Part shown: in pieces, positions 45,347 to 55,222 of the stretch | How the letters are laid out: each line of letters starts with the position of its first letter | How positions within the stretch are numbered: the first letter of the stretch is position 1 | Assembly: GCF_947493125.1 (NCBI RefSeq) | Contig: NZ_CANLQB010000006.1 | Coordinates: forward strand, 213,501-277,500 | Direction: 5' to 3' | Length of the DNA stretch: 64,000 nucleotides | Source: an uncultured Roseobacter sp. | GTDB taxonomy: Bacteria; Pseudomonadota; Alphaproteobacteria; Rhodobacterales; Rhodobacteraceae | Program-made: the position numbers and the translations under genes | The notes under the pieces: model-generated | Database searches by the model: none | What the model was told of the DNA's origin: nothing | What the model saw: the letters and a program-made list of their open reading frames with translations, nothing else

Positions 45347-46354
45347 ATGCCGCCCAGCGTCACGGTCATCATTGCCGCCTACAATGCGCAGGACACGCTG
45401 GCCCGGGCCGCGCGCTCCGCTCTGTCAGAGCCGGAGACTGCCGAGGTTATCATCGTCGACGACGCGTCGCAGGACGACACCTGCGGGGTGGCACGGAACC
45501 TGGCCAGGGAGGATGCGCGTGTCCGTCTGATACCATTGGAAGACAACCAAGGCCCAGCAAACGCACGCAATCGTGCGCTGGAGGCGGCAACCGCGGACTA
45601 TGTCGCTGTTCTGGATTCCGATGATGTGTTTCTGCCGGGACGGCTCGCACGGCTGCTGACCAGTGTCGACGCCGATATGGTCGCCGACAACATCGCCTTC
45701 GTTGCCCCCGAGAACCTCGACATGCTGATTGAGCAGGATTGGATCGACATCACTCCGGAGTTTACGCCGCTGGGTGCCGCGGCATTTGTGCGGGGAAATC
45801 TGCAGGCGCGCGGCGTTGCACGCAGCGAACTGGGTTTTTTGAAACCTGTCATGGCGCGCGCATTTCTCGCCCGTCACGGGCTGCGCTATGATTCGGAGCT
45901 GAGATTGGGCGAGGATTACGACCTCTACGTTCGCATGCTGCTCGCCGGTGCCCGGCTGAAACTCACCCGATACCCGGGATATGCAGCCGTTGTCCGGCCC
46001 GGGTCTCTCAGCGCGGAACACGGCACCGTTGAACTGTCGCATCTGCGCGACCGACTGGCGGCGCATCTGCAAACCAACGGTCTGTCACCTGACCTTGCCC
46101 ATGCCATGCGAGCGCATCTGAAGGAAGTCGAGCGCAAACGCGATCACCGGGCATTTCTGGATCTGCGGCGGAAACGGGGGGCGGGCGCTGCCCTCCGCTA
46201 TCTCTTCGAGGTACTGGACAGGCCCTTGCCCGTCATGCTTCAGATCGCCCGCGACAAGCTCGGGCTCACTGTTTCGGCCGGAGAAGCCGCACCCGCCCGC
46301 GGCGCCCGGTTGCTACTGCCAACGGAGGGGCAGGGATCAGTCCAACTCCGCTGA
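45347..46354 (+). CDS. GT2 glycosyltransferase, ExoO-like
   Basis: The 335-residue GT2 enzyme has VTVIIAAYNAQDTL, the nucleotide-binding VDDASQDDT, a DxD-type AVLDSDDVFLPGR and the acceptor-side RLGEDYDLYVRML. It resembles ExoO/ExoU, which add later glucoses of the succinoglycan octasaccharide. Only a weak ribosome site precedes the ATG. Its end overlaps by 18 bases the end of the convergent transferase gene on the other strand. Confidence 0.88.
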   Translation: MPPSVTVIIAAYNAQDTLARAARSALSEPETAEVIIVDDASQDDTCGVARNLAREDARVRLIPLEDNQGPANARNRALEAATADYVAVLDSDDVFLPGRLARLLTSVDADMVADNIAFVAPENLDMLIEQDWIDITPEFTPLGAAAFVRGNLQARGVARSELGFLKPVMARAFLARHGLRYDSELRLGEDYDLYVRMLLAGARLKLTRYPGYAAVVRPGSLSAEHGTVELSHLRDRLAAHLQTNGLSPDLAHAMRAHLKEVERKRDHRAFLDLRRKRGAGAALRYLFEVLDRPLPVMLQIARDKLGLTVSAGEAAPARGARLLLPTEGQGSVQLR

Positions 46355-47656
46355 CACCTCCACCTCAACACCCGGCGGGATGATTGCCTCTCGTGCCGTG
46401 TGCGGATCGAGCGTCAACCGTGCGGACCTCCAGGCTGGGAGGTAACCGAGGCCTTCCAACCCCGCCTGACCCTCAGCAATTACATCCGGCGGCGCCTGAC
46501 TGGAGAGCCGCGCAAGCGTGCTTGCCAGAGATCTCTGTTTGGCCCAGTCAGCATCCAGAAGCGAATCCACAACGGAAACCGCACATCTGACGGCGCCCGC
46601 TGGAGCTGCGATCAGATCAACCTGATCGGGTGCCGCCAGCACTAGTGTTTGTGCTTCGGTTCCACCCGTCGCGGCACCTTTGGAGCGTTTGCGACGCAGA
46701 CGGTCGACCAGGCTTGCGGCGAGATCAACCAACAGAACCGGGTCGCGCACCACTCTCCGGGCTACTTCCATACCCTTCTGGGTCTTGATCGCGCGGACCA
46801 GGCGCTCATACCGCAACGCCCGCGAGAGCGCCGCCCGACGGGCCCGAAAGGCACTTGCCAAGTCACTGTCTCCGGGCTGCCCCTGAGCCGCCGGACCAGC
46901 CACGGCATCATGCGCCTGAAGCAGGCGGTGCAGGACCGGCACGGACAGACGATGCGAGATTGACCCGCCGTGACGTCGATAGAGATAGAGCGGCGCAGGC
47001 AGAACCAGAAACCGCGCGCCGCAAATCAGCAGGCGCGCATAGAGGTCGAAATCCTCACCCACACGCAAGGAATCATCATAGCGCAGCGGTCCCAGCGCAT
47101 CACGGCGGATCATCGGCTTGAGATAGCCAAACGATCCAAGACCCGAGTTCACGGTATCGCTTCGGATCAGCTCTGCAGCGGTCAGGAGCAGAGGTTCGGC
47201 CAGCCGTCTGCTTTCCAGCAAGGTCCGCCCCGCCATCTCGACCGAGCCGAAACTCACCAAATCGTCGGCGACGACATCCGCTTCCAGCGCTTCCGCAGCA
47301 GCCAGCAGCCTCTCGATCCTTCGGGGATGAATGAGATCGTCAGCATCGACGATCGCAACCCACACACCACGGGCCGCATCGAGCGCGGCGTTCCGCGCCC
47401 CGGCCGGGCCGGTATTGTTCTCCTGGAGGATGAGTTTGAGCCGGTCGTCTGAAGCGGCCAGCCTGCGCAGGATTGCAAGACTGTCGTCCTGGGAGGCATC
47501 ATCTGCAACGATCAGTTCAATGGTTCGATGAGACTGGCCGAGGACTGAGGCCACCGCTGCCTCGAGATAATCTGCGCCATTGAAATTCGACATAATGACG
47601 GAAACAAGTGGCGCACGCTTGCTCTCGCCCGCGCCCATCGATTGCTCTGCTGTCAT
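46337..47656 (-). CDS. GT2 glycosyltransferase, ExoO-like, with C-terminal extension
   Basis: The 439-residue protein starts with a GT2 domain (VSVIMSNFNGADYLEAAV, VADDASQDDSLAI, AIVDADDLIHPRR, RVGEDFDLYARLL) similar to ExoO. About 120 residues at the C-terminus (from about 320) match nothing I recognise and may mediate protein contacts. It is convergent with and overlaps the neighbouring ExoO-like gene by 18 bases. The two GT2 proteins share motif spacing and are probably related by duplication. Confidence 0.88.
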   Translation of the reverse strand: MTAEQSMGAGESKRAPLVSVIMSNFNGADYLEAAVASVLGQSHRTIELIVADDASQDDSLAILRRLAASDDRLKLILQENNTGPAGARNAALDAARGVWVAIVDADDLIHPRRIERLLAAAEALEADVVADDLVSFGSVEMAGRTLLESRRLAEPLLLTAAELIRSDTVNSGLGSFGYLKPMIRRDALGPLRYDDSLRVGEDFDLYARLLICGARFLVLPAPLYLYRRHGGSISHRLSVPVLHRLLQAHDAVAGPAAQGQPGDSDLASAFRARRAALSRALRYERLVRAIKTQKGMEVARRVVRDPVLLVDLAASLVDRLRRKRSKGAATGGTEAQTLVLAAPDQVDLIAAPAGAVRCAVSVVDSLLDADWAKQRSLASTLARLSSQAPPDVIAEGQAGLEGLGYLPAWRSARLTLDPHTAREAIIPPGVEVEVSAELD

Positions 47657-47769
47657 CAGATGACATCACCTGCTGTCATGAGCGAAAGGGCAGTCTTGCA
47701 GGGCGGAGGCACTTGCATCAGCAGCGTCCACACTCCGGTCTGGCACATCGGCTGGACCGGTGTCTGCCA

Positions 47770-48486
47770 CTAGGAGGTTTCGCCCGAGCGCATCGCCGCT
47801 GGCAGAGTCTGAGCGAGAATCGCGATATCCGTCGCAGTACTGAAGTGGGTGACATAGGCACGATCACAGGCGATCCGGCGTTTGTAGGTCGTGTCATTGC
47901 GCCCGCTGACCTGCCACAAGCCCGTAATGCCCGGGCGGGTTCGAAGATAGAACCGGCTGGACTTCCCATAGCGGCGCAACTCGTCGGCGGGCACAGGGCG
48001 AGGGCCAACCAGGCTCATCTCACCCCGCAGAACATTGTAGAGTTGCGGCAACTCATCGAGACTGAGCTTGCGCAGGACATGACCGACCGGCGTCACCCGT
48101 GGATCATCTCTCAGTTTCTTGGTCTGTTCCCATTCATCGCGCGCATCCGGGCAAAGCTGAAGGTGCTGTTCCAGGACTTCGTCTGCATTGGCCACCATTG
48201 TCCGCAATTTCAGGCAGCCGAAAGGCCGGTTCTGGTACCCTACTCGGCTATGGCGAAAGAAGACGGACCCCGGTGAGGAGATGTAGACCAGCAGCGCCAG
48301 TCCGGCGATCAGAGGCGACAAGACGACCAGCATGACAAGCGCAACGGCGACGTCCAAAGACCGCTTGGTCCAGCCACCCATGGGTGCATCCTTATGAGTG
48401 CGCCCGGGCCAAGACCCGTGATGCGGTCGGACAAGCGCGGGAAACGTTGCCTTGCCATGTACAGCTTCTGTTTCGATCGTTTTCAT
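47770..48486 (-). CDS. exoY: ExoY-type priming sugar-1-phosphate transferase
   Basis: The 238-residue protein is a bacterial sugar transferase of the WbaP/ExoY type: one N-terminal membrane helix (about 44-68, LDVAVALVMLVVLSPLIAGLALLVY), KLRTMV, LSLDELPQLYNVLRGEMSLVGPRPV and RPGITGLWQVSGR. ExoY starts repeat synthesis by placing galactose-1-phosphate on undecaprenyl phosphate. Other family members prefer glucose; the donor here is inferred from the rest of the exo-like set. It is 113 bases upstream of the GT2 gene on the same strand. Confidence 0.9.
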   Translation of the reverse strand: MKTIETEAVHGKATFPALVRPHHGSWPGRTHKDAPMGGWTKRSLDVAVALVMLVVLSPLIAGLALLVYISSPGSVFFRHSRVGYQNRPFGCLKLRTMVANADEVLEQHLQLCPDARDEWEQTKKLRDDPRVTPVGHVLRKLSLDELPQLYNVLRGEMSLVGPRPVPADELRRYGKSSRFYLRTRPGITGLWQVSGRNDTTYKRRIACDRAYVTHFSTATDIAILAQTLPAAMRSGETS

Positions 48487-49087
48487 CTGACTCCATCCTC
48501 ATTTCTCATGTGCATGGCATCGCAGGATTGCGATGGCGCCGCGTAAGAGGCAAAGACCAAGGCCCCGATTGATCGCCGAAGAGGCGTTGGATGGATCCCT
48601 CGCGATCCAGTTGTCTGCCCGCCTTCTCGCCGACTTCCCGTATCAAGGGTAGAGCAAATTCTGCGCGTGCAAACGCGAATATCCAAGCCGGCAAAGCACC
48701 GCCGACGCAGAACCGCTCATTCGCTCGGTTTCCGCACATCACAGCCTAGGATCTGCGCATCCGTTGATTTTGAAACAATCAAAGTGCACAAAACCACAGC
48801 AGATTTCTGACGATTGGTGCAGGCTCACTCTGCAGGGAATCAGCGCCGCTTGGTTTGAGTTGCCGAGTCGCACCGACGTGAGAAAGGCAGCAACCGCATG
48901 TCAGCAACACCCCGTCAGGTCATTGTTATATATGAACTATTTATGACATCCCGACCGCTGCGACAGAGTACAGATGGGGACTCGCCCGCCCAGTCCTTCA
49001 GTTTGACCGGGCCCGTGCCGCCCGACCATTCCTCCCCTTCCGCCATCCCCTCCAGCCTGTCTGCGCTGTAGGGATTCGATCCCAGAG
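48487..49087. other. 600-base intergenic region between exoY and a GT4 gene
   Basis: No gene with a ribosome site was found. An AT-rich part at 48930-48950 (TTGTTATATATGAACTATTT) could belong to the promoter of the gene at 49088. The region separates divergent units, so promoters or operators for both should be here. Confidence 0.45.
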
Positions 49088-50188
49088 ATGCCTGTAAACA
49101 CACCCAGCACCAGGGCCGACCAACCCCTGCGCATCCTGTTCGGAAGCGCTCATCCCTACTTGCCCCAGATGTTCGGTGGGGCCCAGTCGAGCACCCACGA
49201 GTTGGTCAAGCGCCTGCGCGCGCGGGGGCACGAGGTGGCTGTGCTCGGCGGACTCACGGGCGAAGGCTGGTTGGGACTGCGCGGGCGTCTACTTCTGAAA
49301 CTGACGCGACGGGGATATGTCCGGGACGACCACTTGGGCTACCCGGTCTTCCGCACCTGGTTCGCCGAGACGGTCGCTCGCCGCGTGGTCGAGGACTTTC
49401 AGGCCGATGTCGCCGTTTTTCAATCCCGGCTTCCGGTTCCGATGGCCGCCGCGATTGACCGCAGCACAACCCGGACGTTCATCTATCTGCGCAATGTTGA
49501 GACAGTGGACCTGGGCGGATCCCTCGGGTCGCTGAAACAAACAGGCTTCATCGCGAATTCACATTTCACCGCTCAGCGGTTCGCCGAGACGGATGGGGTG
49601 AGGGCGGATGTGATTCATCCGATGATCGAAGCGGACAAGTATCGCGTGACGCCCGCCCGACAGAACGTGACCTTCATCAATCCGCACCCGCACAAGGGTG
49701 TTGATGTCGCCTTGCAACTTGCCAGAGCCTGCCCGGAAATTCCTTTCGTCTTCGTCCGAGGCTGGGAACTGTCGCCGGAACAGGAAAATCACCTCGCAAC
49801 CGGGCTGGCCGACTTGCCGAACGTCACGCTCCGCCCGTCCACCGACGATATGCGCAGCGTCTACCGGGATGCGCGCATCGTGCTAGCACCCAGTCAGTGG
49901 GAGGAGGCCTTTGGCCGTATCGCTGCCGAAGCACAACTCAGCGGTATCCCGGTTGTCGCGTCCCGCACAGGCGGGCTGCCGGAAGCCGTCGGCCCTGGGG
50001 GCATCTTGCTGGACAAGGCCGCCCCCATATCGGACTGGGCCGAGGCCCTCCGACATCTTTGGCATGATACGACGGCCTACGCGGAAGCGTCACGCGCCGC
50101 ACTAAAACATGCCGAACGGCCGGAAATGGTACCCGATTGGCAGGTCGACCGGCTCGTAGACATCTTGCGAACACCCATCTCGACCTGA
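49088..50188 (+). CDS. GT4-type glycosyltransferase, paralogue of 37627-38715
   Basis: The 366-residue GT-B enzyme has ILFGSAHPYLPQMFGGAQSS at the N-terminus, a central NPHPHKGVDVALQLARA and the donor-site motif LAPSQWEEAFGRIAAEAQLSGIPV. It is clearly related to the product of 37627-38715 and less so to the first GT4 of the cluster. The ribosome site before the ATG is poor. It is the only plus-strand gene in this stretch and is convergent with exoF (stop codons 22 bases apart). Confidence 0.85.
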   Translation: MPVNTPSTRADQPLRILFGSAHPYLPQMFGGAQSSTHELVKRLRARGHEVAVLGGLTGEGWLGLRGRLLLKLTRRGYVRDDHLGYPVFRTWFAETVARRVVEDFQADVAVFQSRLPVPMAAAIDRSTTRTFIYLRNVETVDLGGSLGSLKQTGFIANSHFTAQRFAETDGVRADVIHPMIEADKYRVTPARQNVTFINPHPHKGVDVALQLARACPEIPFVFVRGWELSPEQENHLATGLADLPNVTLRPSTDDMRSVYRDARIVLAPSQWEEAFGRIAAEAQLSGIPVVASRTGGLPEAVGPGGILLDKAAPISDWAEALRHLWHDTTAYAEASRAALKHAERPEMVPDWQVDRLVDILRTPIST

Positions 50189-50210
50189 TCTGCGCGATCC
50201 GCAAACAAGC

Positions 50211-51614
50211 TCACGAGGGTGGCACAACACTGTTCCCCGAACGTGGCTCTGCGCGCTGTTCCGATCGCGGGTCAGCGCCAGACAGTGCGCCCGGCGGCGG
50301 CAGGTCTTCTGAACCGAACGGCAACCGGCGGACCGGGATCGTGTCATTCGGGCCGGGTGCATCCAACACGACCTCCAGAACGTCGCCACCCTCAATCAGA
50401 TCATCCCGACGGACGGAAAGAGTTATCGGGCCGTTGGGGCCTGTCCGTGTGATCTGCAATTCCGGTGGGGAGAGGGCCGAAAGCTCCACAAGGCCGTTGC
50501 CGGTTCGCGTGGCTTCTGCAAAGAGCGCCGCTTCGGTCTCCATCCGGATCCGCAACTCGCCAATGGCCGCGCGCTGATCCTGCAAGCCCTGCACCCGCTC
50601 CCGACTGTGCTCGTTGATCAGATCCAGCCGGTCCCGGCGCGTCTCGTTGAGTTGTTGCTCTGCGTTCAACCGGGCAGTTTCGACCTCAAGCAGGCGCACC
50701 TGCTGGTCGGCCACCTCGCGTTGCAGGCCGCTTTGCCGTGCAACGGTGGACAGCCCGCGCTCCACCAGACTGGCTGCATTCCCAAGCTCCTCCTCCAGCA
50801 AGGCAAGCTGGGACTGGCGCAGTTCGGCTTGGGTGGTCAGCCGGCTGATACGTTCTTCAAGCAAGGCCTCCAACTCGTCGATCTGCGCAAGGCTCGACTC
50901 CAAAGCCGCCCGCTGCGCGATCATGATCCGGCGTTCCTGTGCGATCAGCTCAGGGCCAACGACCGATGCCAAAAGCTCATCGGGCGGCGCCATCTCGGAG
51001 CCGGCCTCCTCCGCCTCCAGCCGGGACAGTGTCGCCAACCGCCGCAAGAGCTCCAACTCCATCACCCGGTAGCTGCCCAGCGAATTCAGCGCGCTGCGCT
51101 CGCCCCGAACAAGAGCGGGGCTGGCCCTGTCTATCCCGCCCGCGAGGCTGAGCGCCTGCAGGACGGTCATGCGGGGCGCATGGGGATAGGCGCCGGGCGC
51201 GCGGACATCGCCGAGCACATAGATCGGCGCAAACTCCGTGATGGTGACGATTGCCTGAACCTCACCGCTGAGACCCATGCGGTCCTGCACCTGCTGCGCA
51301 ATCTGCAGTCCCAGCTCATCCGGGGTCATGCCGGCAGCGTCCAACTGGCCGATCATCGGCAAGGTGACGGTGCCCCTTGCGCTGATGGAAAACGCCCCGC
51401 CAAAAGCCTCCCAATTTGCATATATCTCCTGAATTGGATCCCAGCGCCCGACCCTGACGTCGATGGTCTGTTGCGGACCGAGCGTCTCAACTGCGGGTGC
51501 ACCCTCGTCCGACTGCCCCTGCGCAACGGTCGCAACAACGATCCCCAGGGCGAGGGCAGTTGCGGGCAACAGGACGTTCCGTCGCCAGAACCGACTTGTC
51601 AGACCCTCAAGCAT
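50211..51614 (-). CDS. exoF: ExoF-type polysaccharide export protein (OPX)
   Basis: The 467-residue protein has an N-terminal hydrophobic segment (signal peptide), a Poly_export domain (about 45-130: DVRVGRWDPIQEIYANWEAFGG, SISARGTVTLPMIG), a SLBB-like part (YVLGDVRAPGAYP), a long coiled-coil (about 185-370) and a C-terminal domain. ExoF-type proteins work with ExoP and ExoQ in export and polymerisation. The start is ambiguous: ATG 51614 (GAGGAG 10 bases upstream) overlaps the ExoP stop by 8 bases; ATG 51632 is also open. No lipobox Cys follows the signal region, unlike Wza. Confidence 0.88.
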   Translation of the reverse strand: MLEGLTSRFWRRNVLLPATALALGIVVATVAQGQSDEGAPAVETLGPQQTIDVRVGRWDPIQEIYANWEAFGGAFSISARGTVTLPMIGQLDAAGMTPDELGLQIAQQVQDRMGLSGEVQAIVTITEFAPIYVLGDVRAPGAYPHAPRMTVLQALSLAGGIDRASPALVRGERSALNSLGSYRVMELELLRRLATLSRLEAEEAGSEMAPPDELLASVVGPELIAQERRIMIAQRAALESSLAQIDELEALLEERISRLTTQAELRQSQLALLEEELGNAASLVERGLSTVARQSGLQREVADQQVRLLEVETARLNAEQQLNETRRDRLDLINEHSRERVQGLQDQRAAIGELRIRMETEAALFAEATRTGNGLVELSALSPPELQITRTGPNGPITLSVRRDDLIEGGDVLEVVLDAPGPNDTIPVRRLPFGSEDLPPPGALSGADPRSEQRAEPRSGNSVVPPS

Positions 51615-53823
51615 TGATCGCGAGCTCCTCATAGCTGCCTCGGTTCATGTATCGTCGAGCAGTTGCGAGCTGTGCGTCTTCCAGCACGGTGGTCGCCAGA
51701 CTGTCCCGAAATCTCGGGTGGTCCAACAGCGCGTCCGTGAGGAAACCCGGCAGCACCTGGCCCCATGGAATTCGCAAAAGTGTAGTGTCATAGGCCCAGG
51801 CATGGGGATCCGATCTGCTGGCCTCGCTGATCGGTCGCAGCGCAACGATGACAAAGCTGAACTCATCGCGAAGATGCTTGGCCAACAATCCGAAATCAAA
51901 GCCCTGCCCTCCCACCACGCTCTTCGTATCGGACCAACTGTCCAGAACCGCAGGCAGGCTCACAGTCTCGATACCATCCTTGCTCTCAGACGACGCGGGC
52001 GCATGCGCGGGATCTTCGTGGATCACCAGCACGCGCCGCGCTCCATTGCGCGACAAATGTGCAGCCAGCGCGACCGGGAGCGCAGTCGGGTCTTCGAGAC
52101 CCGACGACAAAGGCGCAATTCCAACGAGCAAACCGCCGGGAGACTTCAGATTGACCTCGCAGGCCTGCGCCAACCGCTCAAGCGTGCGGGACCGCGCCGC
52201 CGCAGCCCCACGATCGTCGAGGCTCTTGCGTCCGGGAAGAAGGCCCACGCAACTCAGGCCAAGCTCCTGGCGCAGGGTCGAGACAGTACGGATCGGTTTC
52301 GGCAATAATTCCCGCGCCGCTCCGATCAAAACACCAAGCATACCCCCCAACAACATCCCAGCAAAAAGCATTGCCTTCTTCTGCGGGCTGGACGCGCTCT
52401 TTGGCACTTCGGCAGGCGAGATAATCTTGATCGCAGCAATTGGGAAATTCTGCTGCTGCGTCGCGACTTCAAGGCGCGCCAGGTAATCACGATAGACTTG
52501 GGCATAGGTCTCGGAGATCGCCTCCAGCTGTTGCAGCCTGCCGCGCAAGGCAACGGCGGTATCGGAGCTGCCAGTGATCGCCTCGAGATCGGCGCGCAAG
52601 GACTCTTCGCGGCTGCGCGACATAAGATAGCTCACCCGCGCGGCTTCGGTCGCCTGTTCCAGTTCGACTTCGATGGCCTCGCGCAGCAGATCGAGGCTGC
52701 CTTTGAGCTGTTGCGCCTGCGGATGATCGGGCCCGAATTGAGTGACGAGACGACGATACCGCAGCCGCCCATCCAGATAATCGCGCCGCAACGCCTCATT
52801 GCCAGCGCCAAATTGCCCTTCGACGAAGGGAACGGTGATTATCTCCTCGCCTTCGCGGGAGCGCGCCAGCAACGACTCCATGCTTTCAAGCTGCGCTTCG
52901 GCCTCCGCCGCGTTGGCCGAAGCGTTCATCAAGGCGCTCGCCAGCTCGGACTGTTGCTGCTCGGTCAGGAGATTTCCACGCACCTCCACCAGATCGTTGG
53001 TGGCGCGAAACTCCTGCACAGCCGCAGCAGCTTCCATGCTTTTCTGCTCCAGCCGGTCCAATCGCTCGCGCAGCCAACCTTCGGCCTTTGCGGCAATCTC
53101 ATTGGTGGTCACCAACTGGAAGCCTTCGTAGGACCAGCCGTAGCCCCGAGCGATCATCGCTGCCCGCCTGGGCTCGAAATCGGCAAACCCGATTTCAATG
53201 ACAAGGCTCCGGCCTGACCGCGAAACGGAGAGCCGATCGCGCAAGATCTGCACGGCGCGATCACGATCTGTGACGTCCAGATTGAAATCGAGTTCCACCG
53301 CGGTGCCGCCGCCGCTTTCGCTTTCGTCGCTGCCAGACGCGGACGGAGCCGGCGGCGCCGGCGTCAACAGGCGCGCCAGCGGATCGGTCACCAGAGACAC
53401 AAGGCCCAGCACCCTTTGCGTGGCCCCAACCGGGGGCGAAAGAAAGTCGGCATCTTCATCGAGGTTCAGCAGATCCACGACCTGATAGGCCAAAGCGCGT
53501 GACTTGATAATCTCGATTTCGCTTTGAACGGCCGTGTCCGACCACACCGCATTCGGCAGCGGTGAGACTTCATTCAGCAACTCTGCGCGTTCCTCATCAA
53601 GCAAGACAGTCTCGACCGCCGTGTACCGCGGCAGTGACCCCAGGATCATCAACACAGCGATAACAATGCCCGCCAAGGCACAGATGATCGCAAGAGGCGC
53701 CTGCCTGCGCATCGCCCGCAGAATGCTACCCATGTCCACACGCGGCTCGTCGCGATACCCCGCGAGAAGATGCGCATTGTCCTTCGTCCAGGTGATACGG
53801 CGCTCCTGCACTGGTTTTGTCAT
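51607..53823 (-). CDS. exoP: ExoP-type chain-length protein lacking a kinase P-loop
   Basis: The 738-residue inner-membrane protein has a Wzz domain between two membrane segments (near 42-62 and 500-520), a long periplasmic coiled-coil and a C-terminal cytoplasmic domain at the place of the tyrosine kinase of ExoP. There the Walker A (GEGKST in kinases) is replaced by SGLEDPT near residues 570-577, the Walker A' Asp residues are missing (VLVIHEDP), and no Tyr cluster ends the chain. It therefore seems unable to bind ATP in the usual way. The ATG at 53823 has GGAG 8 bases upstream; longer frames have no Wzz features. It heads the exoP-exoF pair. Confidence 0.88.
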   Translation of the reverse strand: MTKPVQERRITWTKDNAHLLAGYRDEPRVDMGSILRAMRRQAPLAIICALAGIVIAVLMILGSLPRYTAVETVLLDEERAELLNEVSPLPNAVWSDTAVQSEIEIIKSRALAYQVVDLLNLDEDADFLSPPVGATQRVLGLVSLVTDPLARLLTPAPPAPSASGSDESESGGGTAVELDFNLDVTDRDRAVQILRDRLSVSRSGRSLVIEIGFADFEPRRAAMIARGYGWSYEGFQLVTTNEIAAKAEGWLRERLDRLEQKSMEAAAAVQEFRATNDLVEVRGNLLTEQQQSELASALMNASANAAEAEAQLESMESLLARSREGEEIITVPFVEGQFGAGNEALRRDYLDGRLRYRRLVTQFGPDHPQAQQLKGSLDLLREAIEVELEQATEAARVSYLMSRSREESLRADLEAITGSSDTAVALRGRLQQLEAISETYAQVYRDYLARLEVATQQQNFPIAAIKIISPAEVPKSASSPQKKAMLFAGMLLGGMLGVLIGAARELLPKPIRTVSTLRQELGLSCVGLLPGRKSLDDRGAAAARSRTLERLAQACEVNLKSPGGLLVGIAPLSSGLEDPTALPVALAAHLSRNGARRVLVIHEDPAHAPASSESKDGIETVSLPAVLDSWSDTKSVVGGQGFDFGLLAKHLRDEFSFVIVALRPISEASRSDPHAWAYDTTLLRIPWGQVLPGFLTDALLDHPRFRDSLATTVLEDAQLATARRYMNRGSYEELAINA

Positions 53824-53926
53824 CTTGAAAACTCCGAAAGGGTCGCCAATCCGGGGCGCATGGACGTGTTCGCGGCCCGTGCTCTGCGGACGAGAGAGAT
53901 GGGATTTATCGGCGTGTATTGCATGG

Positions 53927-55222
53927 TCATGTGGTGATCCCACTCCATCGGCCCAGCGACGGATGTCGGGGCTGCCGCATCGGTCTGGCTTGATGGGCCG
54001 CGTGCCGGACCTGCCGATTGTGATCGAACAGCCGCAGCAGAACGAAAGCGACAAGGAAGGTGCCCACCGTATGCGGTGTGATGAAATCAACCTCGGCGAC
54101 GGATCTGACGAGGAAGAGGACCGACAGCCCTGACATCAGCATCAGCGATCCCACGCCGCCCTGCCCAAGTGCGGCCCCTAAAGGCAAAACGAAAAGCAGA
54201 AGACACAATGTTGCCACCAACGCCAGTCCCACCAGCCCGGTCCCCACATAGGTTTCGATCAGCAAATTGTGGAAATGAAACCCTGTCCGCGCCGTAATGT
54301 AGAATTCTTCCCAAAGCATCTCTGCGGCCGGACGGCCATGTGTCCAGAAGGCATTGTAGCCAATTCCCAGAACCGGCTTTTCCGCTCCAAATTCAATCGC
54401 TTGGCTCCAGAGATAGGTACGACCCGTGAGGCTCGAGTCCCGCCCGAAAGCGGCCAACAGGGCATCGAAGGCTCCAAGCCGCAGGCTCACGAATGCGATG
54501 GCAACGCTCCCGGTCAACACCAGAAAAACCACCGCGCGGCGCAACCACGGCGCCAGCGTGAGGACCACACCCATAAAGGCGATCGCTGCGAAGGCGGCAA
54601 AGGCGGAGAGCAGGGATGTGGCCGAATCCGACATCCACAGCATGACAATCCCAACCCCGGCGGTCAGCACGGCCAATGCCTGAACCGCGCGGCGGCTGCG
54701 GAACATCCACACCAAGGCTGCCGAGAAAAGGATCGCAAGCGTAGCAAAGTAACCCAGCTGATTTTTCGACGAAAAGGCGCCATTAAACGCAAAATCGCCG
54801 TCGATGTAATCATAGGAATAGCCGCCGCTCGCAGCAGAATAGGCCAGCACCAGAAGGCCTCCGATTGTGCCGCCCAGCGCAAGATTTCCCGCCGAGATGA
54901 TCCGCGCTGCAACCAGGCCCGCAAAGAAGGTGATGCCGTATTGAATGGCACCGCGCAACGTGGTGCCGGGTGCATCGCTCCATAAAACGGAAAGAGCGAA
55001 GAAGAACGGGACCGTCAGCAGCAGCAGAGCCGATCCGGGCCTGCCCAGTAGGATCCGCGGAGCCATGACAAAAGGCGCAAGCCAGCAGGCGTAGAACGCC
55101 AGAACGGACAGCGGTCCGAAATTCACTGAATAGGCAAAGACGATCACTGAAAGCACGATGGCGGGCACGGCAAATGCCGTGTTCTGCTCCGGATCGACGA
55201 TTCTGGCCTGGCGTATAATCAT
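53927..55222 (-). CDS. exoQ: O-antigen ligase/polymerase-like protein (ExoQ type)
   Basis: The 431-residue protein has about ten to twelve membrane segments and a large periplasmic loop with the conserved FGRDSSLTGRTYLW and ILGIGYNAFW-like (VLGIGYNAFW) and FHFHNLLIETYVGTG motifs of Wzy/WaaL polymerases. ExoQ is the repeat-unit polymerase of high-molecular-mass succinoglycan. ATG at 55222 is used, although no clear ribosome site is seen. exoP starts 103 bases downstream. Confidence 0.85.
   Translation of the reverse strand: MIIRQARIVDPEQNTAFAVPAIVLSVIVFAYSVNFGPLSVLAFYACWLAPFVMAPRILLGRPGSALLLLTVPFFFALSVLWSDAPGTTLRGAIQYGITFFAGLVAARIISAGNLALGGTIGGLLVLAYSAASGGYSYDYIDGDFAFNGAFSSKNQLGYFATLAILFSAALVWMFRSRRAVQALAVLTAGVGIVMLWMSDSATSLLSAFAAFAAIAFMGVVLTLAPWLRRAVVFLVLTGSVAIAFVSLRLGAFDALLAAFGRDSSLTGRTYLWSQAIEFGAEKPVLGIGYNAFWTHGRPAAEMLWEEFYITARTGFHFHNLLIETYVGTGLVGLALVATLCLLLFVLPLGAALGQGGVGSLMLMSGLSVLFLVRSVAEVDFITPHTVGTFLVAFVLLRLFDHNRQVRHAAHQARPMRQPRHPSLGRWSGITT

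Noticed and set aside
54269..54985. A 238-codon plus-strand frame across the ExoQ gene
   Set aside because: It is antisense to a complete polytopic polymerase gene and has biased composition typical of a shadow frame.
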